From Marinobacter sp. 2_MG-2023 (GTDB taxonomy: Bacteria; Pseudomonadota; Gammaproteobacteria; Pseudomonadales; Oleiphilaceae), in NCBI RefSeq assembly GCF_030546935.1, contig NZ_JAUOPH010000004.1, positions 620,001 to 684,000 on the forward strand: a DNA stretch of 64,000 nucleotides, in the 5' to 3' direction. Positions 9,206 to 19,902 of the stretch are shown in pieces. The position numbers were made by a program, and so were the translations under genes. The notes under the pieces were generated by a model. It was not told where the DNA came from and did not search any database. It was given only the letters and a program-made list of their open reading frames with translations. Position 1 is the stretch's first letter; each line of letters opens with the position of its first letter.

Positions 9206-9276
9206 AAGGTGTCCTTTCTTCCCTGCTCATGTTGATGCCGATGCCGCTTGCTGCGGAAATCCAGTTTGTTGATCGC

Positions 9277-9305
9277 GACATAATGTCATTCTTTGACATT
9301 ATGTC
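9277..9305. promoter_or_regulatory. Palindromic operator between RND operon and TetR gene
   Basis: GACATAATGTC and GACATTATGTC are separated by 7 bases. Each half is itself a near-palindrome and the two are exact reverse complements of each other, giving a 29-base nested inverted repeat. It lies in the divergent intergenic region, 72 bp from the adaptor start and 67 bp from the regulator start. That placement fits a site for the TetR protein controlling both its own gene and the pump. This is an inference from symmetry and position. Confidence 0.7.
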
Positions 9306-9371
9306 AATAATCAGTTTTCATTCATGCTCTACTGGCAACCAGCCGATAGAATGCCCCGACGAGAGAACCTG

Positions 9372-10010
9372 ATGACTGAACCGCTGAAAACACGCCGCGA
9401 ACGGGAGAAGCAAGCCCGCTACGACGCCATTCTGGACGCCGCAGAGCGGGCCTTTTCGGATAAGGGTTATGAGCGGACGTCCATGGATGACATTGCACGC
9501 ACCGCCAGCCTGAGCCGGGCACTGCTCTATGTTTACTTCAAGGATAAGGCCGCCATTCAGCGCGGGATTATGCTGCGGGCCGGGCAGAGCCTGTCTGAAC
9601 GCTTCCGGAACGCGAGACAGACCGCCGATACGGGGCTGGCACAAATACGAGCCATGGGAGAATCCTACTACCGTTTCTACCTGGACGAACCGGACTATTT
9701 TTCGGCGCTCACCAAAGCCTCAACCGCCATGGCTGAAGCAGACGAAGCCCAGGCCATGGAAATGCTCTGCTCGAAATCCGAGCTCATGGCGTTGATGATA
9801 GAGGCCATCGAGCTGGGGCTTGAAGACGGCACCATGAGCCGCCAGCGCATCCAGAATCCGGAGCAAACAGCGCTTTACCTGCGGGGCGCCCTGCACGGCA
9901 CCATTCTGCTATGCCAGTCGGAAGCCAGCGAGAGCGATGGCAACTTCCCTGCTGAGAACCTGATCCGGCACACCATGGACATGCTCACTTCATCGATCGC
10001 CGTCTCCTGA
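9372..10010 (+). CDS. TetR-family transcriptional regulator
   Basis: This is a 212-residue repressor. The TetR helix-turn-helix is clear near residues 15-60 (ILDAAERAFSDKGYERTSMDD then SRALLYVYFKDKAA). The rest is a helical ligand-binding and dimerisation domain with no recognised ligand. Starts further upstream (9324, 9351) are possible, but 9372 gives the usual short basic N-terminus (MTEPLKTRREREKQARYD) and follows AGAGAAC. It is divergent from the RND efflux pair and shares a 166-bp spacer containing a nested palindrome (9277-9305), so it most likely represses the pump until a substrate binds. It converges with astB, 18 bp away. Confidence 0.87.
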   Translation: MTEPLKTRREREKQARYDAILDAAERAFSDKGYERTSMDDIARTASLSRALLYVYFKDKAAIQRGIMLRAGQSLSERFRNARQTADTGLAQIRAMGESYYRFYLDEPDYFSALTKASTAMAEADEAQAMEMLCSKSELMALMIEAIELGLEDGTMSRQRIQNPEQTALYLRGALHGTILLCQSEASESDGNFPAENLIRHTMDMLTSSIAVS

Positions 10011-10028
10011 TGAGGCACTGAAAAACTT

Positions 10029-11369
10029 CTAGAGCTGGAAGTCGTAGATTGACCCCAGCCCCAGAATACCTGTCAGCTCATCCAGTGCTTTGCGCACCTC
10101 ATCCAGCAGCATGGGATCCGCCAGATCTTCCCGCTCAAGTTGATCACGGTAGTGCGCTGCAACCCAGGTCGTCAGCCGTTCATAGAGATCGTCGGTCAAA
10201 ATCACACCGCGATGCATGGCCTGCAATTCGTCGTCATTCAGAACCACACGTAAGCGCAGACACGCAGGACCGCCGCCGTTGCGCATGGATTGTTTCACAT
10301 CAAACACTTCCACCGCCGTGATTGGCCCGCCCGCGGCCAGCAACCTATCCAGATACTGGCTGACAGTTCCGACCTCCCGGCATTCGCCCGGAACCGCAAG
10401 CAACATGCCGTCGGGCGTATTCAGCAGCTGGCTGTTGAACAGATACGAGGCTACTGCATCCTCCAATGGCACCTCCTCACTGCTCACCCGAACCGCTTCC
10501 AGATCTGCTCCAATGAGGCGTGCACGGATCTCTGATAACACTTGCTCTTCATGCAGGAATGCCATGTCGTGATAAAACAAGGTGTTGCCGTTGCCTACCG
10601 CAATAACGTCGTTATGAAATACGCCGGCGTCAATGGCTGCAGGGTTCTGCTGGGCAAACACCCGATTCGCATCTTTTAATCCATGCAGGCGAGCGACAGC
10701 CTGAGAGGCTTCGAGGGTCTGCCGGGCCGGGTATTTTTGCGGAGCCGGGGCCTGCTCATTAAAGGCCGCCTGGCCATACACGAACAGCTCCACCCCAGGC
10801 TCACCGTAACGCCCGCAAAGCCGGGTATGGTTGGCCGCACCCTCATCGCCAAAATGGCTGACTGACGGCAGTGCCGGATGATGGGCAAAATAGCCATCAT
10901 CCGCGAAGATAGACTTCAGCATTCGACCGGTCACGCTATGCTCAATGGAGCGGTGGAACTTGGCGCTCAGGTTGGCAGGGGTGAAGTGTACCCGGTGATC
11001 GGTGGTATCGGCACTGGGTGAAATCGTAGCCGCATTGGCTGTCCACATTGACGATGCAGAAGATACGGCAGCCAGAATGGACGGGCTGGATTTTGCGGCC
11101 TGCTCCAGAATCTGTGCATCCGTGCCACTGAATCCGAGGGCTCTCAGCGATGGAATATGCGGACGTTCGTGGGGCGGCAGAATGCCCTGAACATATCCGC
11201 GGTCAGCCAGGCGCTTCATCTTTGCCAACCCTTGCAGCGCCGCCTCCCGGGGGTTGGACACCGCATTCACATTGGACTTGGACGCCACGTTACCCCAGGA
11301 CAGCCCCGCGTAATTGTGGGTAGGGCCTACCAGGCCATCAAAATTTGCTTCTACCGCATGCTTTTTCAT
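10029..11369 (-). CDS. astB: N-succinylarginine dihydrolase
   Basis: This 446-residue enzyme hydrolyses N2-succinylarginine to N2-succinylornithine with release of ammonia and carbon dioxide, the second AST step. The start [19 protein letters not shown] is diagnostic of the family. The amidinotransferase-fold cysteine is in [14 protein letters not shown] near residue 370, and a conserved histidine is in [12 protein letters not shown]. The length equals that of known AstB proteins. It is the last gene of the minus-strand operon aruC-aruF-aruG-astD-astB, 50 bp after astD. It converges with the TetR gene, and no clear terminator is visible in the 18-bp gap. Confidence 0.95.
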   Translation of the reverse strand: MKKHAVEANFDGLVGPTHNYAGLSWGNVASKSNVNAVSNPREAALQGLAKMKRLADRGYVQGILPPHERPHIPSLRALGFSGTDAQILEQAAKSSPSILAAVSSASSMWTANAATISPSADTTDHRVHFTPANLSAKFHRSIEHSVTGRMLKSIFADDGYFAHHPALPSVSHFGDEGAANHTRLCGRYGEPGVELFVYGQAAFNEQAPAPQKYPARQTLEASQAVARLHGLKDANRVFAQQNPAAIDAGVFHNDVIAVGNGNTLFYHDMAFLHEEQVLSEIRARLIGADLEAVRVSSEEVPLEDAVASYLFNSQLLNTPDGMLLAVPGECREVGTVSQYLDRLLAAGGPITAVEVFDVKQSMRNGGGPACLRLRVVLNDDELQAMHRGVILTDDLYERLTTWVAAHYRDQLEREDLADPMLLDEVRKALDELTGILGLGSIYDFQL

Positions 11370-11419
11370 GATTTGAGATTCCGTCCGGATTCAGGGTACC
11401 AAGGCTCAGGAACTGCTAT

Positions 11420-12934
<1,515 letters not shown>

Positions 12935-13999
12935 TCAACCTGCCGGCTTCACCGTGGTTTTTGCTCTGTCCTTCAGAGGCGCCAGCCGCACGGGGTCAGC
13001 CGATTCAATCTGCAAGGCTTCGGCAACATCGGGCGGCAGGCTAATTGTATCTACGCCAACGCAGCTGGCAGGCACAGTTGTTACCCGGAAATTACGGAAC
13101 GAGCGATTGGACACCATTACCCGTTCCGCAGCTGGCACATCAAGGTTCACCGCTTTGCGGGTGACCATGGCGTGGCGGTTTCGGCTGTCGCGAATCGTGC
13201 GAATTGTATGCACAAACGCCTCTACCACGGGGCCACCATCAAAGATGTCCACCAGGCCGTTAAAGTTAAAGCCCTCTGCCTCCAGCATCTTCAGCGCCGG
13301 AGCCGTATTGCCATGGACCCTGCCAATAACCGCTCGCGCCGAATCCGGCAGCATGGGCAAATAGATGGGGAACTTGGGCATCAACTCAGCAATAAATGCT
13401 TTATTCCCAAGCCCGGAAAGCATATCCGCTTCCATAAATTCCATATCAAAAAACTTGCTGCCCAAAGCATCCCACAGCGGGCTAAGACCTTGCTCATCGG
13501 ATACGCCGCGCATTTCAGCAAATACTTTTTCCGAAAAATGCTTGCGAAACTCATCCATATACATAAAACGACAACGTGATAGCAGCAAGCCGTTGCCACC
13601 ACCCTGATAGTCGTCGGAGAGCAACAGCGAACATATCTCGCTGGTATCTGTCATATCGTTGGTGAGGTGCAGCGTTGGTGTACGCACGTGAACGCCCAAC
13701 TCTTTAGAAGCGTTTACAGTAACGCTGAGCCGGTAGTTATAGAACACCTCATCCAGGCCGACCCGGGCCTGGATACCACTGATACCCACAGCTTTACCGG
13801 TTTCTGTATCTTCAAGGGCAAACAGGTACAGACCAGCTTCCGGGGCACAACGCTGGTTAAAGGTTTCCCGGGCGAGGTTGATCTTGCGCTGTAAAAGGTC
13901 TCGATCAGCTGGCAGCGTAGTCAGTCCCTTACCAGCCTTCTGTGCCATAGCATAAAGATCATCAAGATCTGATTCCTGGAGCGGGCGAATCAACAGCAT
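12935..13999 (-). CDS. aruG: Arginine N-succinyltransferase, beta-type subunit
   Basis: This 354-residue protein is one of two related acyltransferase subunits that start the AST pathway by transferring succinyl from succinyl-CoA to arginine. It begins MLLIRPLQESDLDDLYAMA, a GNAT-like opening, and contains the family signature DIFDGGPVVEAF. Both AruF and AruG types occur next to each other in Pseudomonas and relatives, while enterobacteria have a single AstA. It lies 28 bp after aruF and 36 bp before astD. The F versus G naming follows operon order (aruC-F-G-D-B), as the two paralogues are similar in design. Confidence 0.9.
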   Translation of the reverse strand: MLLIRPLQESDLDDLYAMAQKAGKGLTTLPADRDLLQRKINLARETFNQRCAPEAGLYLFALEDTETGKAVGISGIQARVGLDEVFYNYRLSVTVNASKELGVHVRTPTLHLTNDMTDTSEICSLLLSDDYQGGGNGLLLSRCRFMYMDEFRKHFSEKVFAEMRGVSDEQGLSPLWDALGSKFFDMEFMEADMLSGLGNKAFIAELMPKFPIYLPMLPDSARAVIGRVHGNTAPALKMLEAEGFNFNGLVDIFDGGPVVEAFVHTIRTIRDSRNRHAMVTRKAVNLDVPAAERVMVSNRSFRNFRVTTVPASCVGVDTISLPPDVAEALQIESADPVRLAPLKDRAKTTVKPAG

Positions 14000-14027
14000 G
14001 CGGCAACCCTCGGGCGGTATATGCTCA

Positions 14028-15074
14028 TCATAGCGGCGCTACCCTCACCTCATCACCGGCTGTTTTGCCCAGCAACTCCCATACGCTCACAGGCACCTTT
14101 ACGGCTTCTCTGTCTCGAGTGCCACCAAGGACCTCGGTAGCCTTGGCCAGTGTGCAACGGAACCCGGCTCCCTCTCCTCCAGAAATCAGACAGACATCTC
14201 CGTCTTCCTCGCTGCTTCCATGCAAGATTTTCGGGTAACTGGTTACCAGCGTGTGCAAGGCATCTGTACGCGCTTCAAGTACTGGCCCGCCATCGAAAAT
14301 ATCCAGGTAACAGCCGGCCTGAAACCCTTCCCGTTGCAAGAGTTCAAGATTGGGCACAGTCAGGGCATGGGGTTGCCCAAGAGCCGACTGGGCGGCATCG
14401 GACAGCAAGGTGACATACACAGGATTAGGAGGCATAAGTTCAGCAATAAAGGTTTTACTGAGCAGGCCGGAATACTGGTCGGCGGTTTCAAAATCCATAT
14501 TGAAAAAGTGGCGCCCCAGACTGTCCCAGAAAGGAACACTGCCATCCGAAAGCTGCACCCCCTGAATCTCTACCGCGACTCTCGAAGCGAACCAATCCCG
14601 GTGCCCGGCAATAAAAAGTATCCTGGCCCTGGATAGCAACTCAAATGCTTCCGTGTTTCGCAGTTCGGGCGTGATGGAAAATGAGCAAAGCAGCGTATGG
14701 TCGGTCAGCGCATGGCTGGGATAGAGAACATCGACCCGGCTGGAGATACCGAGTTCGTGGGAAGCGTGTATGAGCGCATCGCGGCGGTAGTTATAGAACG
14801 GCTGACTGTTCCCCGCACAGGCATTGATGCCAGCGGTTCCATGTACTCTACCGGTAGAAGTGTTTTCAAGTACAAACAGAAACCGTTGTGGCCTGGCACC
14901 AGTGGTGGTTGGTTTGCCGTCCAGAGACGCAAGCGAGAGCTCTATTTTTTCCGCAAGAGCATCACGCTGCCGGGGCAGCGTGGATGAGAGGCGGGCGGTT
15001 TCTGAACCAGCCGCGCCAGCAACCTCCAGTATCTGGCCCACGTCATCAGGTACTGCCGGACGTACCAGCCACAT
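14028..15074 (-). CDS. aruF: Arginine/ornithine N-succinyltransferase, alpha-type subunit
   Basis: This 348-residue paralogue of the following aruG product presumably forms a hetero-oligomer with it. It starts MWLVRPAVPDDVGQILEVA and contains the shared signature DIFDGGPVLEAR. Other conserved family stretches include FNMDFETADQYSGLLSKTFI and ELMPPNPVYVTLL. Together the two subunits consume succinyl-CoA and arginine, and in Pseudomonas also ornithine. The start codon lies 8 bp after the aruC stop, giving a tight operon. The subunit designation rests on gene order. Confidence 0.9.
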   Translation of the reverse strand: MWLVRPAVPDDVGQILEVAGAAGSETARLSSTLPRQRDALAEKIELSLASLDGKPTTTGARPQRFLFVLENTSTGRVHGTAGINACAGNSQPFYNYRRDALIHASHELGISSRVDVLYPSHALTDHTLLCSFSITPELRNTEAFELLSRARILFIAGHRDWFASRVAVEIQGVQLSDGSVPFWDSLGRHFFNMDFETADQYSGLLSKTFIAELMPPNPVYVTLLSDAAQSALGQPHALTVPNLELLQREGFQAGCYLDIFDGGPVLEARTDALHTLVTSYPKILHGSSEEDGDVCLISGGEGAGFRCTLAKATEVLGGTRDREAVKVPVSVWELLGKTAGDEVRVAPL

Positions 15075-15082
15075 AAATGCTC

Positions 15083-16297
15083 CTACGCTGTAAGTTTCTT
15101 CACCGCCGCTTCAAATCGCTCAAGCGCTTCATCAATGTCGGCGTGGGGAATAATCAGCGAAGGCGCCAGCCTGATTACGTTAGCGCCGGCGATCAGAACC
15201 ATCACGCCTTCATCCAGGCCTGCGTTCAGGAACTCTTTCGCCTTGCCCTGCCACTTTTCGGTCAGCACGCAGCCCAGTAACAAGCCCGCTCCGCGGACCT
15301 CACTGAAGATCCCGTAGCGCTCACCGATATCCATCATACCTTTGCGCAGATGATCAGAGCGCGCCTTAACACCCTTCAGAATATCTGGCTGACTTACAGT
15401 ATCCACCACCTTCTGGGCGACGGCACAAGCCAGAGCGTTCCCGCCGTAGGTGCTACCATGTGTACCTATTCCGAGGCTGGCAGCAACTTTGGCAGTAGTC
15501 AGCATGGCGGCGACCGGAAAGCCTCCGCCGAGCCCCTTGGCACTGGTGAGAATGTCCGGCACAACGCCGTACATCTGATAAGCATAGAGATGACCGGTAC
15601 GACCAACGCCTGACTGAACCTCATCAAAAATCAGCAGTGCGTCGTTGTCATCACAGAGCTGCCGCAGCCCTTCCAGAAATTCCGGATCCGCTGGCACCAC
15701 GCCGCTCTCGCCCTGAATAGGCTCGACAACCACGGCACAGGTCTTATCTTTTGAAATCAGCTTTCTTACCGACGCCAGATCATTGAAATCCGCATGGTGA
15801 ATCCCGCCCGGTGCCGGCTCAAAACCTTCAAGGTATTTCGGTTGGCCGCCCACGCTTACAGTGAACAGGGTCCGACCGTGAAACGCATTTTTAAAGGAGA
15901 TAATCTCATGCTTTTCCGGCCCGGAGTGTTCCCAGCCATACCTGCGAGCGAGCTTGAATGCCGCCTCGTTGGCTTCACCGCCGGAATTCGCAAAAAACAC
16001 CCTTTCGGCAAAAGTAAGATCACAGAGAGTTTTTGCCAGCCGCAAAGCCGGCTCATTCGTCATCACATTGGACAGGTGCCAGATTTTCTCTGACTGCTCC
16101 TGCAATGCTCCAACGAGACCGGGGTGTGAATGCCCAAGACAACTCACGGCAATGCCGCCCTGGAGATCTATATACTCACGACCATCCTGATCCCATATTC
16201 GGGAACCCTCGCCTCGCACCGGTATGATCGAACCGGGGGCGTAGTTGGGTACCATGACTTCATCGAAAAGTTCGCGGCTGACAGGTTCTTTGTGCAT
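15083..16297 (-). CDS. aruC: Succinylornithine / acetylornithine aminotransferase
   Basis: This 404-residue class III PLP aminotransferase converts N-succinylornithine to its semialdehyde in the AST pathway. Enzymes of this group also accept acetylornithine, so it may double as the biosynthetic ArgD. PLP contacts include the [18 protein letters not shown] segment and [13 protein letters not shown]; the Schiff-base lysine is in [15 protein letters not shown] near residue 253. It is the first gene of the AST operon, with GAGAGAG as ribosome site. A candidate sigma-70 promoter lies upstream at 16329-16356. The upstream exonuclease gene is on the same strand and ends 99 bp away. Confidence 0.92.
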   Translation of the reverse strand: MHKEPVSRELFDEVMVPNYAPGSIIPVRGEGSRIWDQDGREYIDLQGGIAVSCLGHSHPGLVGALQEQSEKIWHLSNVMTNEPALRLAKTLCDLTFAERVFFANSGGEANEAAFKLARRYGWEHSGPEKHEIISFKNAFHGRTLFTVSVGGQPKYLEGFEPAPGGIHHADFNDLASVRKLISKDKTCAVVVEPIQGESGVVPADPEFLEGLRQLCDDNDALLIFDEVQSGVGRTGHLYAYQMYGVVPDILTSAKGLGGGFPVAAMLTTAKVAASLGIGTHGSTYGGNALACAVAQKVVDTVSQPDILKGVKARSDHLRKGMMDIGERYGIFSEVRGAGLLLGCVLTEKWQGKAKEFLNAGLDEGVMVLIAGANVIRLAPSLIIPHADIDEALERFEAAVKKLTA

Positions 16298-16328
16298 AGA
16301 TCTCTCTCAGAAAAGCAGTTAAGCCTGT

Positions 16329-16356
16329 AAAATAGTCGAGTTGCCGTTGTGGGCAA
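16329..16356 (-). promoter_or_regulatory. Candidate sigma-70 promoter for the AST operon
   Basis: On the minus strand TTGCCC (16356-16351) and TATTTT (16334-16329) are 16 bases apart, about 32 bases before the aruC start codon. No convincing ArgR box was recognised. Both hexamers deviate from consensus, so an activator may be needed; the call is tentative. Confidence 0.35.
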
Positions 16357-16396
16357 GTACGTAGGTGTTCGGATCAACCGCTTTATAGTACGCCAC

Positions 16397-17848
16397 TCAG
16401 GGCATAAGAACATCCGGCTCCCCGACCGCAGGCAATTCGATAAGGGAATCTACCTTGGCATTCCGGCCCATCAATGCCTTGACCAGCAAATTGTAGGAGT
16501 CCAGATCAAAAGTTATAGACTGACCTCGCAGTGACAGATCGTGAAGCGATTGCTCATCATGCAAAGTAGCAACATGCATCCAGTTATAGACAACCAGAAT
16601 ATCCGGTTTCTCCCTTCCCTCTCTACGCTCCACAATCGCCACCGGCCCTTTCCACGGCCAGGTTCGCAAGCGCAGCTCGTGAAACGCAATTTGCACCCTC
16701 AGGTTATAGCGAGCGACATCCTCAGTGCCCTCACAGGCACCCTTGCACCGCCCCAGCGCCCTCTGGAAACATGCGCCTTCGCGCTCCGGTTCAAGCCCAA
16801 GCAACCGATTACACACCTCGTTCTTTGCCGCAATGCCGCTCAGCGCCCGCTCTGCATCCCGCTTGCTGCGAAACAGTCCATAATAGCTGGCAAGACGATG
16901 CGGCTCTATTTTCCTCACCAGCCGTGCCTGCAAATAACCGGAGTCGTTCGGCGTCAGCTCAATACTCACCAGACTTTTTGCCGCTCGGGAACGGCGGTTA
17001 AAAAGCGGGTTGAGCGCTTTTATTTCCCGAAGCTCCAACAACAAAGCCCCAAGCTCGCCGGCGGTTTCAGTACACTCCACCCGCCGCAGGCTTTCAGAGA
17101 TACGCACTCCGCGGGTGGTGTTGTGGTCCCCGGAGAAGTGCGAGGCTACACGCTGAGCAATATTGGTACTCTTTCCTACATATAAGAGCACATCGTTTTC
17201 GCCATAAAACCGGTACACGCCAGGGCTGCGCGGCAAATCTTTCAAGGTATCGAAAGGCAAATGCGAAGGAAGGCTTGGTCGTTGCAGCAGTTCAGCAACA
17301 GCTTTCTCTATTTGCTCTTCCCCTTTGTCAGCCAGCGCATTTTCAAAGAACGCCAGCATTGCAGAAACATCTCCCATGGCTCTGTGGCGCTGCACCTGTT
17401 CCAGCCCGTGCCGTTCAATCAGCGCATCCATATTGTGCTTGCGAAACTCCGGATACAGCCGCCGGGATAGCTTCACGGTGCACAGCACTCGCGCAGAGAA
17501 AAGCCGCCCCAGCTTGCGAAACTCCGATTTGATAAACCCGTAATCGAAGCGCGCGTTATGGGCCACGAATACGGTATCGCGGAGTTGCTCTTCGAGCTCA
17601 TCGGCTATGGTTTCAAACAATGGCGCGTCGGCCACCATGTCATTCGAGATACCTGTCAATTGCTCGATAAAGGGAGAGATGCGAGTACCCGGATTCAGCA
17701 GGGTTTGCCACTCGCCCACTGTCTCGCCCGCTCGCCATAAACGGATTCCGATTTCGGTAATCCTGTCATGGGACACATTCCCACCGGTAGTCTCAATATC
17801 GAGAAATGCGAATGTAATTTTACTCAGATCGCTATTTTTGAATGCCAT
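16397..17848 (-). CDS. DnaQ-like exonuclease fused to a GIY-YIG endonuclease domain
   Basis: This 483-residue two-nuclease protein has an N-terminal DEDD exonuclease of the Pol III epsilon type: motif I is FAFLDIETTGG near residue 16, motif II is FVAHNARFDYGFI near residue 95, and motif III is HRAMGDVSAMLAFF near residue 155. After a linker, a GIY-YIG nuclease related to UvrC/Cho starts near residue 205 (SPGVYRFYGENDVLLYVGKS). The C-terminal 180 residues contain a cysteine set (CNRLLGLE, CFQRALGRCKGAC) like that following the nuclease in Cho-like proteins. It is probably a DNA repair or excision nuclease. It is a single gene, possibly co-transcribed into the AST operon, but a promoter-sized gap separates them. 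Confidence 0.8.
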   Translation of the reverse strand: MAFKNSDLSKITFAFLDIETTGGNVSHDRITEIGIRLWRAGETVGEWQTLLNPGTRISPFIEQLTGISNDMVADAPLFETIADELEEQLRDTVFVAHNARFDYGFIKSEFRKLGRLFSARVLCTVKLSRRLYPEFRKHNMDALIERHGLEQVQRHRAMGDVSAMLAFFENALADKGEEQIEKAVAELLQRPSLPSHLPFDTLKDLPRSPGVYRFYGENDVLLYVGKSTNIAQRVASHFSGDHNTTRGVRISESLRRVECTETAGELGALLLELREIKALNPLFNRRSRAAKSLVSIELTPNDSGYLQARLVRKIEPHRLASYYGLFRSKRDAERALSGIAAKNEVCNRLLGLEPEREGACFQRALGRCKGACEGTEDVARYNLRVQIAFHELRLRTWPWKGPVAIVERREGREKPDILVVYNWMHVATLHDEQSLHDLSLRGQSITFDLDSYNLLVKALMGRNAKVDSLIELPAVGEPDVLMP

Positions 17849-17940
17849 AAACCAATGTTAATGCCCTTAATGAGGTGCAGATACCTGTATCAAAACAAAA
17901 AGCTTCCATAGACCTTTGTCTAAACCGGGTGCAAATTTAT

Positions 17941-17969
17941 TTGAATTGTCATGCAATGGTAACTATCTT
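17941..17969 (+). promoter_or_regulatory. Candidate sigma-70 promoter for the porin gene
   Basis: TTGAAT (17941-17946) and TATCTT (17964-17969) are separated by 17 bases, placing transcription start about 43 bases before the porin ATG at 18019. Spacing is ideal but the hexamers are only partial matches. Confidence 0.4.
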
Positions 17970-18018
17970 GTCCGTGGGTCCTACAAAAATAATTGTCCAA
18001 TGTGTGGAGACAACAATA

Positions 18019-19149
18019 ATGCAAAGCAACAAATTGAGAATGGCTATTCGTGCGACGGCAGCCGTAGCAGTGTTAAGTGTAGCCGGCCAGGCAAATGCCC
18101 TGAGCCTGAACGTTGGTGACGACGTTGAAGCCAGCCTTTACGGTTATGCGCGTCTGAACATGAGCTATGATCTAGACGGCGACCGTGCAGTATCCACCCG
18201 CGCAGGTTCCTTTTCCCCTTCCGCCAACGAAGACGCTGAAGGTCACTTCGGTGCCGATGTTCAGCAGAGCCGTCTGGGCGTGAAAGTTAAGCATAGCTCA
18301 GGTGTTGCGATTACCGTTGAAGGTGACTTCCGGGGTTCAGGCAACGGTGCCGGCAGCCTTCGTATGCGCCATGCATACGGCGAATACAATGGGTTCCTGG
18401 CCGGTCGTACATGGTCTAACTACCTGAGTTTCGTTGGCAACACTCCTACCTTGGACTTCGATAGCTTGGCAGGCACAGCTGGCAGCCAGGATCGTACCGA
18501 ACAGATTCGTTATACCACCGGCGCCATGTCTTTCTCTTTGGAAGATCCTAGCTCGCAAGCAATTGTTGACGGCTCTGGCCGCACATCTTCACCTGCTTTC
18601 ACTGCCCGACTTGAAGATTCTGCAGGTGCAGTCTCCTATTCTGGAGCGGTCATGGCCAGCCAAGTCACATCAGACGACGGCTCAACTGATGACAGCGCTA
18701 TTGGGTACGGGGTTTTCGGTGCTATCAAGTTGAAGTTGAATGACATGTTCTCTGTTCAGGGCGCGCTCAATTACACCGATGGTGCAAGCGGTTACCTGTG
18801 GCGTTCGGGCAGCAACTACTACGGCGCCAGCGCCTACATGGATGGCAACAGCATTGAAACCATCGAAGGTTACGGTGGCTCAGTCGGCGTAAGCATGAAG
18901 CTTGGCGGCGGCCGCAGCATCAACCTGGGCTATGGCATGACAACGCTGGATCTGGATGATGCAATCGCTGCAAGCTCGCTAACAAACGGAGCTGCAGAGA
19001 CCAACCAGAACGTTCTCCTCAACTACATGTGGACCCCAGTTCAAAACGTAATGATGGGTATCGAATACGGCTACCTTGATCAGGAAACCGTTGCTGGCGA
19101 TTCTTCAGACGCAAACCGTCTGATGTTCGCAGCCCAGTACAGCTTCTAA
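18019..19149 (+). CDS. Outer-membrane porin
   Basis: This is a 376-residue general porin of the Gram-negative type. A signal peptide covers residues 1 to about 26 (ATAAVAVLSVAGQANA), followed by a beta-rich chain beginning LNVGDDVEASLYGYARLNMS. The sequence ends in AAQYSF, the C-terminal phenylalanine signal for outer-membrane assembly. An upstream in-frame start at 17875 would add an implausible hydrophobic leader before the signal peptide. The ATG at 18019 follows GGAGA and is chosen. It is monocistronic, closed by a strong terminator at 19173-19204. Solute specificity cannot be read from sequence. Confidence 0.85.
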   Translation: MQSNKLRMAIRATAAVAVLSVAGQANALSLNVGDDVEASLYGYARLNMSYDLDGDRAVSTRAGSFSPSANEDAEGHFGADVQQSRLGVKVKHSSGVAITVEGDFRGSGNGAGSLRMRHAYGEYNGFLAGRTWSNYLSFVGNTPTLDFDSLAGTAGSQDRTEQIRYTTGAMSFSLEDPSSQAIVDGSGRTSSPAFTARLEDSAGAVSYSGAVMASQVTSDDGSTDDSAIGYGVFGAIKLKLNDMFSVQGALNYTDGASGYLWRSGSNYYGASAYMDGNSIETIEGYGGSVGVSMKLGGGRSINLGYGMTTLDLDDAIAASSLTNGAAETNQNVLLNYMWTPVQNVMMGIEYGYLDQETVAGDSSDANRLMFAAQYSF

Positions 19150-19172
19150 ACCCTCCGGTTTAGTCAGTACCC

Positions 19173-19204
19173 ATACGCCCCGGTCTTCCGGGGCGTATTT
19201 GTTT
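19173..19204 (+). terminator. Rho-independent terminator after the porin gene
   Basis: An 11-bp stem (ATACGCCCCGG / CCGGGGCGTAT) with loop TCTT is followed by TTTGTTT, 23 bp after the porin stop codon. Confidence 0.85.
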
Positions 19205-19213
19205 CTGGCCTTG

Positions 19214-19732
19214 CTATCTCTTCAAAACCCCATCACACCACTGCTGCACAACCACTTCGGAAAACGGCAAATCAACTGCCTCCCCACCACTAAACTCATG
19301 CCATTGCTGCAGAAACTTGCGCTTTACCACGGTCAACACAGGTATGCCGGCATCAAGCAGCTGAAGGAACTCAGCACGACATCCTTTACCGCTTATTTCC
19401 TGCTGGCCAAAACGATTCACAATCGCCAGCTGGGGCGGCTGCTTCAGTAGTGCACGCAGCACGCCGGTCGCTTCCGCCAGCCCATAAGGATCCAGACAAC
19501 AGGATTGCGATTCTTTGCCCAGGTTTTGCGCTATGGAATATTCCCGACCCGTTTCCAGGTCCTGAAGTGCCATAGGCTTGCGCCGCAAACCCTGCCCATT
19601 CAGCGCCATAGCCAGCCCGGCAACCCTGTCACCACGACCGTTCAGGTTCGCCGCAACCGTGTGTAAAAGCGCATCAACCGGCTGATCATCGCTGTCGTAG
19701 ATAATGGCGGCGAGATTAAGCTCTGAACTCAT
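19214..19732 (-). CDS. DUF2478-like protein, possible P-loop NTPase relative
   Basis: This 172-residue soluble protein resembles the DUF2478 family, which is often described as related to THEP1-like nucleotidases and found near molybdenum genes. Visible conserved features are LAAIIYDSDDQPVDALLHTVA at the start (in place of a Walker loop), the CCLDPYGLAEATGVLR segment, LAIVNRFGQQEISGKG, and a C-terminal IPVLTVVKRKFLQQW. I do not see a canonical Walker A, so nucleotide binding is uncertain. No molybdenum gene is nearby. The gene stands alone between the porin and aceF terminators. Family assignment is moderate; function is unknown. Confidence 0.6.
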   Translation of the reverse strand: MSSELNLAAIIYDSDDQPVDALLHTVAANLNGRGDRVAGLAMALNGQGLRRKPMALQDLETGREYSIAQNLGKESQSCCLDPYGLAEATGVLRALLKQPPQLAIVNRFGQQEISGKGCRAEFLQLLDAGIPVLTVVKRKFLQQWHEFSGGEAVDLPFSEVVVQQWCDGVLKR

Positions 19733-19766
19733 ACAAGCTCCCTACAGGAAAGCCCTGCTTACAATG

Positions 19767-19801
19767 GCAAAGAAAAGGGGCGCAGATTTCTCTGCACCCC
19801 C
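19767..19801 (-). terminator. Terminator downstream of aceF
   Basis: On the minus strand a 10-bp stem (GGGGTGCAGA / TCTGCGCCCC) with loop GAAA is followed by TTTTCTTT. It lies about 100 bp after the aceF stop. Confidence 0.7.
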
Positions 19802-19843
19802 TTAACACTCTTTATGTTCGCCAAGTCTAGCCTATTTCAGGCG

Positions 19844-19886
19844 ACTCCCGGTTGAGCTGGATCAGAAACTCCAGCCTGAACCGGGA
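19844..19886 (-). other. Long imperfect hairpin after aceF
   Basis: Arms CTCCCGGTT and AACCGGGAG enclose a second paired segment (GCTGGA / TCCAGC). There is no T-tract. It lies just after the aceF stop and before the true terminator, so it may block 3' exonucleases. Confidence 0.5.
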
Positions 19887-19902
19887 GCGAACCTGGCAGC
19901 CA

